A stretch of 64,000 nucleotides of DNA. Source: Petrolisthes cinctipes. Lineage: Eukaryota > Arthropoda > Malacostraca > Decapoda > Porcellanidae. The notes beneath the pieces were generated by a model, which ran no database searches, was not told where the DNA came from, and saw only the letters and a list, made by a program, of their open reading frames with translations. The translations under genes and the position numbers were made by a program. The stretch lies in assembly GCA_033782935.1 (NCBI GenBank), contig JAWQEG010000075.1, positions 1 to 64,000 of the forward strand, read 5' to 3'. This document shows, in pieces, positions 38,653-49,515 of this stretch; the first letter of the stretch is position 1, and each line of letters starts with the position of its first letter.

Positions 38653-41600
38653 TGTATAACTACCAGTATGGACAGCCACAGGCCTGAGTGTCATGAACAT
38701 CGTTAATAATAGCAAACCAATTGTGGAAACATTATATATATATTATATATATATTCGCCTTCTCCTCTACATTACGTGCATCGTTGCCTGTTACTCGTCT
38801 CTCCACGTGGTAGAAGTGATAGAAGTTCCCCGCCTGTGGTATGACCTCCCCTCTGTGTTCCTATCTAACGTGACCTCATTATGTAACAAATTCGACGAAC
38901 TGGTGAATACAGTGAACACGATCAGAGCTGATGTAGTTTGTGTTACAGAAGCCTGGCAAGTTATACCAGAGTTGTGTGGCATTGTAAATTACGACCTATT
39001 CCACTGTCTTAGAACAGGAAAACGAGGAGGTGGACTTGTGATGTTTGCACACAACAAATACAAAGCCGAGCGCCTGAACGTTGAAACCCCCAGGGAACTT
39101 GAGGTCATGTGGGTAAGATTAACACCTCCATGTCACCCTCGCCACACTGCCTCCATCATTTGTGGTTTGGTGTATCATCCCCCACGTGCACCCACCCATG
39201 CCCTGCTCGTCGACCACATCATCAACACCTGTGACACCCTACGAGCAAGATATCAATCTTCCAAAATGGTTATATGTGGTGACTTCAACCAACTAGATAC
39301 CAGAGAAATAGAAGATCAACTGAACATCACCCAGATTGTTAACTTTCCCACCCACGAACAAAACACCCTAGACCTCATTATCACTGACCTGACAGACCAG
39401 TACCTACCACCTCAACCACTTCCACCGGTGGGAAGAAGCAACCATCTCTCTGTGTTTTGGGCCCCTGCCACTACCACCTCCCACCACCAAGATAACCATA
39501 CCACCAAGATATGTAGACCAACACCAGACTCTGCTATCAGACAGTTTGGACAGTGGCTGATACAGTACCCGTGGACTGAGGTACTAACTGTTAGTGACGT
39601 TGACAGGAAGTGGGATAATTATCAAACTACCATCACTCAGGCCTACTACCACTTCTTTCCTACTAAGGAGGTTAGGAATCACCCTGCTGACCTACCATGG
39701 ATAACACCACGGATTAAGAGGCTGATGGAGCAGCGCAACAAGGCGTTCTACGATGACAGGAGGAGGTATAACACGCTACGCAACAAGGTCATCACAGAAA
39801 TTAAAGCTGCCAAAAAGTTGTACTACCCAACAAAAATTCACCACCTGAAACAAACCAACATCAGTCAGTGGTACAACAAATTGAAGGACCTGTGTGGGAT
39901 GGGGAAAAAGTCACCTTCTATTCCCTGTGTTGACGGACATACCAGCCAGGAAGCAGCTAATCTCATCAATGACCATTTCGCCAGGATCTGTCAAACCCTG
40001 CCCAGACTGGACTCAGCCCAATTACCAGCCTACCTACCCTCCATCCCTCCCCCACGCGTTAATGAGCACGAGGTCTACTATAAGCTCTTAAGCTTTAAGC
40101 TCAAACGCTCCACTACCCCTATTGACCTTCCCGTTAAATTGTACCGTGAGTTTGCTGTTGAGCTTGCAAAACCCCTTTGTTCAATAATTAATGCATCACT
40201 TAGTCAGAGTAAATGCCCACAGGATTGGAAGACAGCTTATGTTACTCCAATACCAAAAGTTTCAAAACCCCAGTCACTTGATCAATTAAGACCCATTGCA
40301 ATAACCCCCCTCCCAAGCCTGTTATGTGAAAGCTTTGTGTTCGACTGGGCTTCAGCCAACATCTCAAATGTAATTGACCCCCAACAATTTGGAAATATGA
40401 AGTCATCATCAACCACCCATTGTCTCATAAGCCTGCTAGACTTTATATACAGTAACCTAGAAAAAAGAAAGACCTCAGTTGCCCTTGCATTCATAGATTT
40501 CAGAAAGGCTTTTGATTTAGTAGACCATAACGTAATACTAAGGAAAGCTCTTGACATCGGAGTGGAGCCCAGTCTAGTGGCATGGCTGGCAAACTTCCTG
40601 TGTGACAGACGTCAGGCAGTGCGTCACCAGGGTGCAGTATCCGAACACCAACACCTCTCGTGTGGTGTGCCCCAGGGGACTAGGATGGGACCTTTGTGTT
40701 TCCTCATCCTAATCAATGACGCCTTAACCGATACAATCTTTCGCTGGAAATATGTGGATGATTCAACCGTTGGGACAGTCATTAACAACTTGTCTCCTGA
40801 CTACCACCTCTTGCAACAACACCTGACCAACCTCCAAACGTGGACCAACAACAACAACGTCTCCATCAACCACGGCAAGACAGTAGTGATGCAATTTCAC
40901 ACGGCTACCACACCACCACCACCACCAGTGATAACACTAGGACAGCACCAAGTACAAGTAGTGGACACCACCAAGTTATTAGGTGTCATGCTGGATGAAA
41001 AACTGAACTGGAAATGTCACATCAGCACCATCATCCAGTCAGCAACATACCGCCTGTATCTACTAAGGCGGCTGAAGTCCCTAGGCACACCACAAAAGGA
41101 GTTAGTAGCAATCTACAACACCTTCATCATCCCCAAGCTGACGTACGCCTCCCCCGCCTGGTCTTCATCCATCAACCAAACACAGAGGCAGCAGCTGGAG
41201 AGGGTACAAAAGAGGGCATGTCGAGTCATTCTGGGAACGGCATACTACACTTACCAACAAGCCCTGGATACCCTCAGATTACCACCTCTTGTCACCAGAC
41301 ACCAGCAGATCCTCTGGGACTTTAGCAAACAGTTGCTAATCCACCCACGCCATAGAGACCTCCTCCCACCCACCATTCCCAAACCCCGCCACGTCCGTCA
41401 CTATAACTTACTTAAACCCATCAGAGCTAGGACAGATAGATATAAAAATAGCCCAATCCCCACAATAGTCTCCTTGATAAACCAAAGGCACATTTAAATT
41501 TAAATATATGTACTATATATAATATATGTCCATGTGTGAGTGAATATGCGTGATTGTAAATTGTGTACGTCTGTGTGTGAATGAATATTATGTGTGTATG

Positions 41601-41743
41601 TGTGAGAATGTATTTGTGTATGTATGTTCATTCATCTATATGTACCTATAAATATCACCCATTTCCATTACCATTTTATAATGTATATTTTCAGCCCTTG
41701 GCTGCATGTATCAAATAAACCTATTATTATTATTATTATTACA
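38653..41743 (+). mobile_element. LINE-C (CR1/L2-group), young copy
   Basis: Spans the intact ORF2 plus a 3-prime UTR ending AAATAAACC then (TAT)n up to 41743. The 5-prime limit is uncertain because no ORF1 lies upstream, so it is probably 5-prime truncated. It abuts LINE-B at the left and the Gypsy-2c leader at the right. No clear target duplication was found. Confidence 0.75.
38693..41497 (+). CDS. LINE-C ORF2: endonuclease and RT, intact frame
   Basis: A single uninterrupted 934-codon frame. Endonuclease (about 60-260): LSNVTSLCNKFDELVNTV, VCVTEAW, GGLVMFAH, CGDFNQLD (residues 195-202), LDLIITDL and SNH (about 249-251, where SDH is usual). RT (about 480-760): LRPIAITPL, AFIDFRKAFD (598-607), GVPQGTRMGPLCF and KYVDD with catalytic aspartates at 689-690. 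The C-terminal part has KLTYASPAW and LERVQKRACRVILG. It has no RNase H. The style fits the CR1/L2 group of LINEs. It may be a recently active copy. The first 50 residues are hydrophobic and may not be part of the real protein. Confidence 0.93.
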   Translation: MNIVNNSKPIVETLYIYYIYIRLLLYITCIVACYSSLHVVEVIEVPRLWYDLPSVFLSNVTSLCNKFDELVNTVNTIRADVVCVTEAWQVIPELCGIVNYDLFHCLRTGKRGGGLVMFAHNKYKAERLNVETPRELEVMWVRLTPPCHPRHTASIICGLVYHPPRAPTHALLVDHIINTCDTLRARYQSSKMVICGDFNQLDTREIEDQLNITQIVNFPTHEQNTLDLIITDLTDQYLPPQPLPPVGRSNHLSVFWAPATTTSHHQDNHTTKICRPTPDSAIRQFGQWLIQYPWTEVLTVSDVDRKWDNYQTTITQAYYHFFPTKEVRNHPADLPWITPRIKRLMEQRNKAFYDDRRRYNTLRNKVITEIKAAKKLYYPTKIHHLKQTNISQWYNKLKDLCGMGKKSPSIPCVDGHTSQEAANLINDHFARICQTLPRLDSAQLPAYLPSIPPPRVNEHEVYYKLLSFKLKRSTTPIDLPVKLYREFAVELAKPLCSIINASLSQSKCPQDWKTAYVTPIPKVSKPQSLDQLRPIAITPLPSLLCESFVFDWASANISNVIDPQQFGNMKSSSTTHCLISLLDFIYSNLEKRKTSVALAFIDFRKAFDLVDHNVILRKALDIGVEPSLVAWLANFLCDRRQAVRHQGAVSEHQHLSCGVPQGTRMGPLCFLILINDALTDTIFRWKYVDDSTVGTVINNLSPDYHLLQQHLTNLQTWTNNNNVSINHGKTVVMQFHTATTPPPPPVITLGQHQVQVVDTTKLLGVMLDEKLNWKCHISTIIQSATYRLYLLRRLKSLGTPQKELVAIYNTFIIPKLTYASPAWSSSINQTQRQQLERVQKRACRVILGTAYYTYQQALDTLRLPPLVTRHQQILWDFSKQLLIHPRHRDLLPPTIPKPRHVRHYNLLKPIRARTDRYKNSPIPTIVSLINQRHI

Positions 41744-41960
41744 CTACGTGCTTCACTGCCCGACATCACTCCTCTACGTGCCCACGTGCTCCACTCCAGC
41801 CACGTGCACAGCATCACAACACTACGTGCATCGCTGCCCGATCGTCTCACCTCCACCACACAAGTGCTCAACACCATGTGCATCGCCGACAACGCCCTAC
41901 CACGCTGCAATCAACTATGCCACCTACGCCACATCAACGCATATTCTTAAGGACGCCCGT
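41744..41960 (+). repeat. Gypsy-2c leader repeats (CTACGTGC type)
   Basis: ACTACGTGCTTCACTGCCCG, CTACGTGCCCACGTGCTCCA and ACTACGTGCATCGCTGCCCG match the leader repeats of Gypsy-2a at 15690-16085 in reverse. Bases 41961-42359 are further leader with a CA-rich stretch and no gene. Confidence 0.75.
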
Positions 41961-42359
41961 CAATCTTTAACTTAAGTACTGTTTATGCCAATTCCACCAC
42001 TTTTCCTCAGTGACCCCTCTCCGAAGTGCTACTTCTTCCCATTTTCTTCCTTACCCTTTTGTACGTATTATTGTAAAAATCCCTGCATCACTTAGTCGTG
42101 TATCCCACACACACACCTACGCCCATACCCACCCATACTACTCACCACCACTGTTATATTATTATTACTACACCCTCATACCCTTACCTTTCCTATAGTT
42201 CCCACTGTATTACACCATGAACACCACTTTAGCCTCACAAACAGTATCGTCCCCCTATCATTTAATTCTGCCGTCCCTCACTCCCAAAACATTCTTCCAC
42301 TTCAACACCCACTACTTCCTCGTTACATAACGCCACCTCACAATCACCTTATGTCCCAC

Positions 42360-43400
42360 CTTTCTCACTTAACGTACACTCTTGGTTCCATCACAGGGAA
42401 ACTCTGTGGTGCTCCGCAAACTTCACGAGCGAACAAAAGTTAAATGCCGTCCTCCGGGTACTCCCAGAGGACGTATTCGATGCTATCCCGACCACTATCA
42501 CTTGACGCCCATCCTACGAAGATTTGAAGGATGCGATCGTTTCAACTCATGGTATGTCCAACCAGGAGTACTTAAAGGCCTTAGAAGATATACAAGTGGA
42601 CGGCCACCGCCCTTCCGTGGTCTTACGGCACATGCAGCAGCTGAATGAGAAGGCAGGAGACGACTTCTCAGAGGCGCTACTCAAGAGGCGCCACTCCATG
42701 CTGTTCCCTGCGACGGTACAACTCCACCCCCAGGTCCACCTTGATCTTCCCATAAACTAATACGTGAAACATGCGGATGCTATCATGAATGTTTATTCTG
42801 AGGCCGACCCACCACAACTACACTACCACGTCAACACAACCACCACTACGCCACAATCTTCAACACGCTCTACACTCCACTCGCCACCTACTTCATCTCC
42901 TCACTTCCAACACCTCTCATACCCTAAGCATCAAGCACATACATCCACCTCCACACACCCCACGACCATTCAACCTCATATACACAACACATCACCCCCA
43001 TCTCAACAATTTCACCCCATTTCCAACCTCCCCCAGCATCATACACCTATCCCACATCATCAACTTCACACACACGTCTCCACTCAGCCTCACTAACCAG
43101 CTACGCAACACTATCACCCCCAGCACAACCACCCGTATTTTCACCAACATTTCACCCCAACCCCATGCATTCTCCCACCGTCGCCACAATACACTACCCC
43201 ACACAACACAACACAACCTCCACATTTCAATCCTTTACCCCATCAACACAATAACAACATTACACTCATGGAACTGTGTTTCTACAACCAATGCTTCGGC
43301 AACTTCACACGTAATTGCCGCCAAGGTGGGCGTCCCCTGACACTCGCCATTCACCCTGTATCAACCAGGGAAACTAGTAAGGCGGTGGCAAGAACATGCC
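42360..43400 (+). pseudogene. Gypsy-2c gag
   Basis: Blocks in three frames parallel Gypsy-2b: FSLNVHSWFHHRETLW, LNAVLRVLPEDVFDAI, then SNQEYLKALEDIQVDGHRPS and LRHMQQLNEKAGDDFSEALL (42550-42680). A long Thr/His/Pro-rich linker follows. The knuckle at 43272-43313 reads CFYNQCFGNFTRNC, with Asn in place of the His found in Gypsy-2b, so metal binding is probably lost. Several frameshifts are present. Confidence 0.8.
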
Positions 43401-43779
43401 CAGAAAGTCACTGCCACGCATCCTAGCCTGCAACATGCGTACCCACGACGCAACGAGACAAGAACGACGACTACCATACCCTCGAGGCAACGCACAAGCC
43501 CAGGAACCCTCAGAACGCTTCTCTGGCCGCGCCGCTACGTCACTCCTACGCCGCTGCCGTACGTTCCTCACACTCTACGCTACAACAAGTCGATCAACAC
43601 GCCCAATCCACCCACACTACTACGCCACTCCCTCAACCCCGCACGGACCCAGCTCACTGTACGTCGACCCATGTACACGCACGTGTTCCCTCTTTCATGC
43701 CCCCAGACCTTTCCCCTGCGGTTACATGTGTGCCCCCACGCAATCACGCTCGCACACTGCTATGGGTAGAGGACCTCGA

Positions 43780-44930
43780 GTCAGGGGACACTTTCCTTAT
43801 CGACTCGGTCTCCGATGTTAGCGTAGTTCCTCCCCTGGAGAAGGACCACAAGAAACTGGCGTCTACCGCTTACGATCTCCTCGCTGCAAACCATTCTCCT
43901 ATCGCCACCTACAGAACAAGGAGTAAGGGCATCACACTATTGAAGGACGAGTTCGTGGTCTGGCTTTTCATGGTAGCGGATATCCAAGCACCATTACTGG
44001 GCTTGGATTTCCTGATGGCTCACTACTTGTTAATCGATGCTAAACGTAACAGACTCATACACCAAACTTCAGGAGCTACTATTCCCACCAGAAATTGCCG
44101 ACAAGTCACACCTACTATTACACAAATCACACAAACCACCACTTACGATAGCATTATTCACGATTTTCCACTTCTACGCTCTGCAGAGACTTCACCAAGA
44201 ATCAAAGATGCAGGTATCCACCACACAAATGACACAATCACAACGACGGGTCCCCCAGTTTTTGCCAAGCCTCGACGTATGTCCCCAGAACGACTAGAAG
44301 CTGCACAACGGGAGTTCACAGTGATGATCAAACAAGGGGTTGCCAGGCCGTCTGACAGCGCATGGGCGTACCCCCTGCAAATGGTACCCAAACAGCAAGA
44401 AGGTGAATAGAGGGCGTGTGGGGATTACAGGTCCCTGAATGCACTCTCCATTCCTGACAGGTATCCCATTCCGCAAGTTCTTGATTTTCACTGGAAGCAG
44501 CAAGGATGTGCTGTTTTCTTCAAAATTGACCTCGTCAGGGCTTTCCACTAAATTCCCGTTGCAGAGGAGGATATAATAAAAACAGCGATAACCACACCCT
44601 TTGGACTATATGAATTCCCTGTAATGAACTTCGGCTCACGTAACACAGCGCAGACATTCCAGCGATTTATGGATATGGTACTACGAGGCCTCGATTACGT
44701 ATATAGACGACAAGCAATCATATGCAACACCAGCAACACCTGCGGGAATTATTTTCCCACCTACAAGATTATGGACTAAGGATTCACCCATCTAAGTGAG
44801 TAATAGGGATGAACCAAATAGACTCTCTCGGCCAACGAGTCACCCCGCAGAAGGTGGAAGCTGTTCGGGAATTCCCTCTCCTTACCACGGCTAGGAAGCT
44901 GAGAGAATTCTTCGGGGTGGTGAATTATTT
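43780..44930 (+). pseudogene. Gypsy-2c protease and N-terminal RT
   Basis: Protease: FLIDSVSDVSVVPP at about 43795-43836 (the usual DSG is DSV) and PLLGLDFLMAHYLLIDA. RT: FAKPRRMSPERLEAAQREFT, GVARPSDSAWAYPLQM, CGDYRSLNALSIPDRYPIP after a stop at 44408, and FFKIDLVRAFH with another stop. TTPFGLYEFPVMNF and QTFQRFMDM lead to the active site, where YIDD (about 44700-44712) is readable only after a small frameshift. VTPQKVEAVREFPL and LREFFGVVNYF end at the LINE insertion. Confidence 0.85.
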
Positions 44931-45016
44931 CTCAAGTTCAAGTTCAAGTACAAGTTTTAGGGTCCCGCAGAGGGCCGCTCATGGGCGGCATAATATGCGG
45001 GGGTTGTGCGGGGGAT

Positions 45017-45810
45017 TTAGGGATCCAGGGCAGGATTAGGAAGAGGGTTAGGATAAGGGTGGATTGGGTCAGGGACTGTGGGTTGAGGATTAGGATTGGG
45101 GAGGTAATGATTGGTGATCCTATTTCTAAACGTATCAAGAGTGGGGCTATTAACTACGTGAGATGGGAGATGATTCCACTCTTGGATGCTGCGGGGAAAG
45201 AATGAGTGCCTAAATATATCAGTGCTTGTCTGGTATGTATGGTATTTTAAGTTGTGGCTGCCTCTAGTGGATCGTATACTTGTAGGGTGTAGATATGTGT
45301 CTTTGTCTATGTCAACTAACTTGTTTGTGATTTTGTATATCATCTGTTGTCTGTGTATCTGTCTTCGTGTTACTAATGGGTCTAGTTTTGTGTCTTGTTT
45401 AAGCAAAGTGACTGATATAGTGTGTGTGTAATCACGTCTGGCCCATCTTGCAGTCTTGTTTTGTATGGACTCTAATTTATTGATATAATTGTAAGTGTGT
45501 GGGTCCCAGACGGTGTCGCAATAATCTAAATGTGGCCGAACGAAAGTGTTATATGCAATAATTTTGGTGTCTGTGTTACACCTGCTGAGGTTCCTGCACA
45601 AGAACCCCAGGACCCTACTAGCTTTGGCCTTGATGCTACCTATGTGTGTGTTCCACCTCATGTCTGCTGAGATGTGGACGCCCAAGTATTTGTGGGAAGT
45701 GACTGTGTTGAGGTTGGTGTTGTGTAATTGGTATGTATATGGAATGACATTATGGGCACGGGTAAAACGGATGTGATGGCATTTGTCTGGTCTAAATGTC
45801 ATCTGCCACT
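45017..45810 (-). pseudogene. LINE-D RT thumb and C-terminal domain
   Basis: After the Gypsy-3b insertion the frame continues KWQMTFRPDKCHHIRFTRAH, HKYLGVHISADMRWNTHI, FVRPHLDYCDTVWDPHTYNY, LESIQNKTARWARRDY and FRNRITNHYLPN. These are the conserved C-terminal blocks of CR1/Jockey-group ORF2. The end is Pro/Asn-rich. This frame is open throughout. Confidence 0.9.
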
Positions 45811-46491
45811 TGTTACGGCCCCTCCATTCGACCCATGTCAACGCCTGGGGAAATGACTAAACGACCATAACACTACTTCAGGTGTTGACCAATCAGGAAG
45901 TTTCCTCTCTTCTCTCATCCACCAATCAGGAGAGGACAAGCCAGTTTTGGCGGGAAACGGTTGATATAAAGCTCGGGGAATCGGCCACAGTCGACAGTCT
46001 TCCTCACCAGTCTCAGTCTCAGTGTGTTTTCCTGCCTCATACCTGCTTGGTGTGGGGTAGCCCTGTCTACCAATCATCATTCGTCTGTGTGTCTGCTGAC
46101 CTCTGCCACGCTTGTCATTACATACGTAATTATGGTTATTAGCACTTGCCCCTCTCCTCTATGTATCTGTTGTAGCCATAGGTTGTTTGTGTTTTGGGTA
46201 ATTGTATTTATTAAGATTAGGTGTGTAAGTGTATTTTGTCATTGGGTTACGTGTATTTTGTTATTAGGTTATGTGTAATTATTTTCTGGTTTCTATGATT
46301 AATTGTTTTAGGAGATTGTAAGGCATTGGATTGTAACCATATACTCCTCCCTATTAAATTGTTTAAGCATAATTTATATAACCTCTCTTCATGCCCTATT
46401 ATCCTTTGTGAATCACTTAAGTTATCCGTTCTTACACTTAATGTTATGCCTATTCTCGGGCATGAACTGAAATAATTCACTGGTCATAACA
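45811..46491 (+). repeat. Gypsy-3b 5-prime LTR, 681 bp
   Basis: TGTTACGGCC...GGTCATAACA. It holds two CCAAT boxes (45889-45893 and 45922-45926, both in CCAATCAGG) and a TATAAA at 45965-45970, a plausible RNA polymerase II promoter. The primer-binding site TGGCGACCTCGCCAGGATCC follows at 46497. Confidence 0.95.
45889..45970 (+). promoter_or_regulatory. LTR promoter: two CCAAT boxes and TATA box
   Basis: CCAATCAGG occurs at 45889 and 45922, and TATAAA at 45965. The spacing (about 40-75 bp) is normal for a pol II promoter. The 3-prime LTR has the same elements 3020 bp further on (48909, 48942, 48985). Transcription start would be expected near 45995-46000. Confidence 0.7.
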
Positions 46492-46812
46492 TTAAATGGC
46501 GACCTCGCCAGGATCCTATAGTTTTAAAACTACCTATATAATTGTAAGCAAACCTTCCCTCCATAGTTGAAGTGATCTAGATGTATGTTGTGCAGTGCAC
46601 ACAACTGGTAGATTAAGCACACTCAAAGTGCCCTTTATATGTTTTAAGTGTTGCGGCTACACTTAAGGGCGCTTTCTTTCACTTTCCTCTGGGACAGTCA
46701 TTAACACTAGTTTGGTAATCGTAAAACATAGACGTCGGGTCGTGTTTCGATCAAGCTGCCTTGTCCACGCCAAACTCATTCTCTTTATTCTATTTAGTCT
46801 GGTTTATTTCAA

Positions 46813-47478
46813 ATGATGGAGGGTGAGGGCTACAATATTGAATCTTTCCTTGCTAACCCCACCCCTGAATATATAAATATACTTAAAAAGAGTGAATGGA
46901 TTAAAGTAGTGAACCATTTTCAGATCTCTTTACCTGGTCACCCAAGTAAACTCACAAAGCCAGAAATTAAAGATCTTGTTATAAAATATTTGATTAAGAA
47001 AGGTATTATGGATACCCCTGCTCTCCCCGACACGGAAGATGAGGAACAGGTTCCTCTTAATCTTCCAACTCACCCTCCAACTCACACTGTTAAGACCCTG
47101 GGTGGTAAGAGTCAAACGAACCCTGATGTTTTTCAGCTTCCCCCCGCAGTAGAAGCTGAAAAGCCCCCGATATCGTTGCAATACCAGCTAGAATGGGAGA
47201 AAATTCAGCTTGAAAGGGAGAAACTAGAATTCGAAAGGGAAAAGTTGGCTGTGGCTAGAGAACAAGGCAGAGAAGAATCTAGGGTGAAGGAAAAGGAACT
47301 TTCCTTTAACCTGTCTAATGTAATTGCAATAATACCTGCTTTTGATGAAAGTGATATAGAGAGTTCATTTGGCATTTTCGAACGGTTAGCAACTAGATAT
47401 GAGCTGACCTGTTTAGCCAATACTCTTCAGTTACCTCAGACACTCCTGGTTATTATACCTATCTTTTTCATGATGTAA
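46813..47478 (+). pseudogene. Gypsy-3b truncated gag
   Basis: ATG 46813 opens a 221-codon frame: ESFLANPTPEYINILKKSEW, LPGHPSKLTKPEIKDLVIKY, LPDTEDEEQ, then a highly charged helix (about residues 125-165: QLEWEKIQLEREKLEFEREK and on) predicted as a coiled coil. At IFERLATRYE it departs from the Gypsy-3a sequence and soon stops: the capsid C-terminus, knuckle, protease and integrase were deleted here. The same helix occurs, broken, in Gypsy-3a. Confidence 0.85.
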
Positions 47479-47480
47479 AG

Positions 47481-48750
47481 TTGGTAGACTCTTGTCGATC
47501 TCCCATACGACAATCTCCCTATAGACTGAATCCAATGAAGAGAGAGATCATGGAACAGGAAGTTGCCTACCTGCTTAATAATAACTTGGCAGAACCCAGT
47601 ATTTCACCTTGGGCCTCCCCTTGTCTCCTTGTTTCAAAGTCCGATGGGTCCTATAGATTATGTACAGATTACCGAAAGGTGAACCAAGTTACCATCCGTG
47701 ACTCTTATCCCTTGCCCCTAATTGAAGACCTAATTGACAGCATTGGAACATCAAAATACATTACCACCATAGATCTACTGAAAGGTTATTATCAGATCCC
47801 CTTAACAGAAAAGGCAAAGGAAATATCTGCATTCATCACCCCTTCAGGACTATTTCAGTATACAGTATTACCCTTTGGCATGTGTAACGCTCCTGCTTCT
47901 TTCCAAAGAGTTATCGACTGGGTGACGTCAGACCTTGAGGGGACTGCAGCGTATCTGGATGACGTGGTCATTGTAGCAGATACCTGGGAGGAACACCTGG
48001 GTCGCCTCAAACTTCTCATGGAACGTCTCCAAGCTGCAGGACTCTCCATCAACCTACGTAAATGTGCCTTTGGGAAAGGAACGGTCGAGTACAGTTGGAG
48101 GGGGGTTAGTGCGACCTAAAGATGCAAACGTGGCTGCCGTCCTGTCCTTCCCTACACCCAATACCAGAAAAGAAGTCATGCGCTTTCTTGGAATGGCTGG
48201 CTACTACAGAAAGTTTTGCGCTAACTTCACGGATGTCGCAGCCCCCCTGACTGAACTCACCAGCAAGAAAGTAAGGTTTTGCTGGACACCCGCCTGCGAG
48301 ACTGCTTTCAAGAACCTCAAACTATTTCTCTCTTCCCAACCTGTCCTGCGCACTCCAGACTTCCAGAAGCCATTCCACCTACACATCGATGCCAGTGGAG
48401 TAGGAGTAGGAGGGGTCCTGCTGCAGGAATGGAGACGCATTCTACACCCTGTCGCCTATTTTTCGACCAAACTAAAACCCTTCCAACAGAACTACAGCAC
48501 CGTGGAGAAAGAAAGTTTGGCTTTAGTCCTAACGGTCAGGAAATTTGAGTGTTATCTACAAACTACTCCTCATTTAGTCAAGGTGTTCAGCGACCACAAC
48601 CCCCTAACTTTCATAAACTCTATGAAGTCAACAAACCAGCGGATCCTGAGGTGGGCCTTACTACTTCAGCCATACAATCTTCAGGTGACACACATAAAAG
48701 GAACAGAAAACCTGCTCGCTGATACACTGTCCAGAGGATTCTCGGAATAA
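47481..48750 (+). pseudogene. Gypsy-3b reverse transcriptase and RNase H
   Basis: RT blocks: YRLNPMKREIMEQEVAYLLN, SPWASPCLLVSKSDGSYRLC, DYRKVNQVTIRDSYPLPLIE, TIDLLKGYYQIPL, FGMCNAPASFQRV and catalytic YLDD at 47952-47963. A frameshift near 48090 disrupts the GH motif (EYSWRGV then VRPKDANVAA). RNase H follows: LHIDASGVGVGGVLLQ, STVEKESLALVLTVRKF, FSDHNPLTF and ENLLADTLSRGF, ending at 48750. No integrase lies between RNase H and the 3-prime LTR, which starts 80 bp later. Confidence 0.93.
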
Positions 48751-48830
48751 TCTCTTGGTTTATACATCCGAGGGGCCGCCGTACTTAACCTCTTCCGGGA
48801 TCCCCCTGCAGTGGTTTCGGGGTGGGGGAC

Positions 48831-49511
48831 TGTTACGGCCCCTCCATTCGACCCATGTCAACGCCTGGGGAAATGACTAAACGACCATAACACTACTTCA
48901 GGTGTTGACCAATCAGGAAGTTTCCTCTCTTCTCTCATCCACCAATCAGGAGAGGACAAGCCAGTTTTGGCGGGAAACGGTTGATATAAAGCTCGGGGAA
49001 TCGGCCACAGTCGACAGTCTTCCTCACCAGTCTCAGTCTCAGTGTGTTTTCCTGCCTCATACCTGCTTGGTGTGGGGTAGCCCTGTCTACCAATCATCAT
49101 TCGTCTGTGTGTCTGCTGACCTCTGCCACGCTTGTCATTACATACGTAATTATGGTTATTAGCACTTGCCCCTCTCCTCTATGTATCTGTTGTAGCCATA
49201 GGTTGTTTGTGTTTTGGGTAATTGTATTTATTAAGATTAGGTGTGTAAGTGTATTTTGTCATTGGGTTACGTGTATTTTGTTATTAGGTTATGTGTAATT
49301 ATTTTCTGGTTTCTATGATTAATTGTTTTAGGAGATTGTAAGGCATTGGATTGTAACCATATACTCCTCCCTATTAAATTGTTTAAGCATAATTTATATA
49401 ACCTCTCTTCATGCCCTATTATCCTTTGTGAACCACTTAAGTTATCCGTTCTTACACTTAATGTTATGCCTATTCTCGGGCATGAACTGAAATAATTCAC
49501 TGGTCATAACA
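48831..49511 (+). repeat. Gypsy-3b 3-prime LTR, 681 bp
   Basis: Preceded by the purine-rich GGTTTCGGGGTGGGGGAC (polypurine tract, 48813-48830). Same length as the 5-prime LTR and the same sequence except for about one substitution. Confidence 0.95.
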
Positions 49512-49515
49512 CACT

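Larger units (their letters stand above)
45811..49511 (+). mobile_element. Gypsy-3b: young, deleted Gmr1-like element
   Basis: Two 681-bp LTRs flank gag start, RT and RNase H. Target duplication CACT at 45807-45810 and 49512-49515 is confirmed because excision restores the LINE-D reading frame. The LTRs differ at about one base (T/C near 46413 and 49433). The interior lacks the capsid C-terminus, nucleocapsid, protease and integrase. It must have moved using proteins from another copy. Confidence 0.95.

Noticed and set aside
45838..46480. Four ORFs of 77-86 codons, duplicated 3 kb downstream
   Set aside because: They lie within the two nearly identical LTRs of Gypsy-3b; their duplication reflects the LTRs, not genes.
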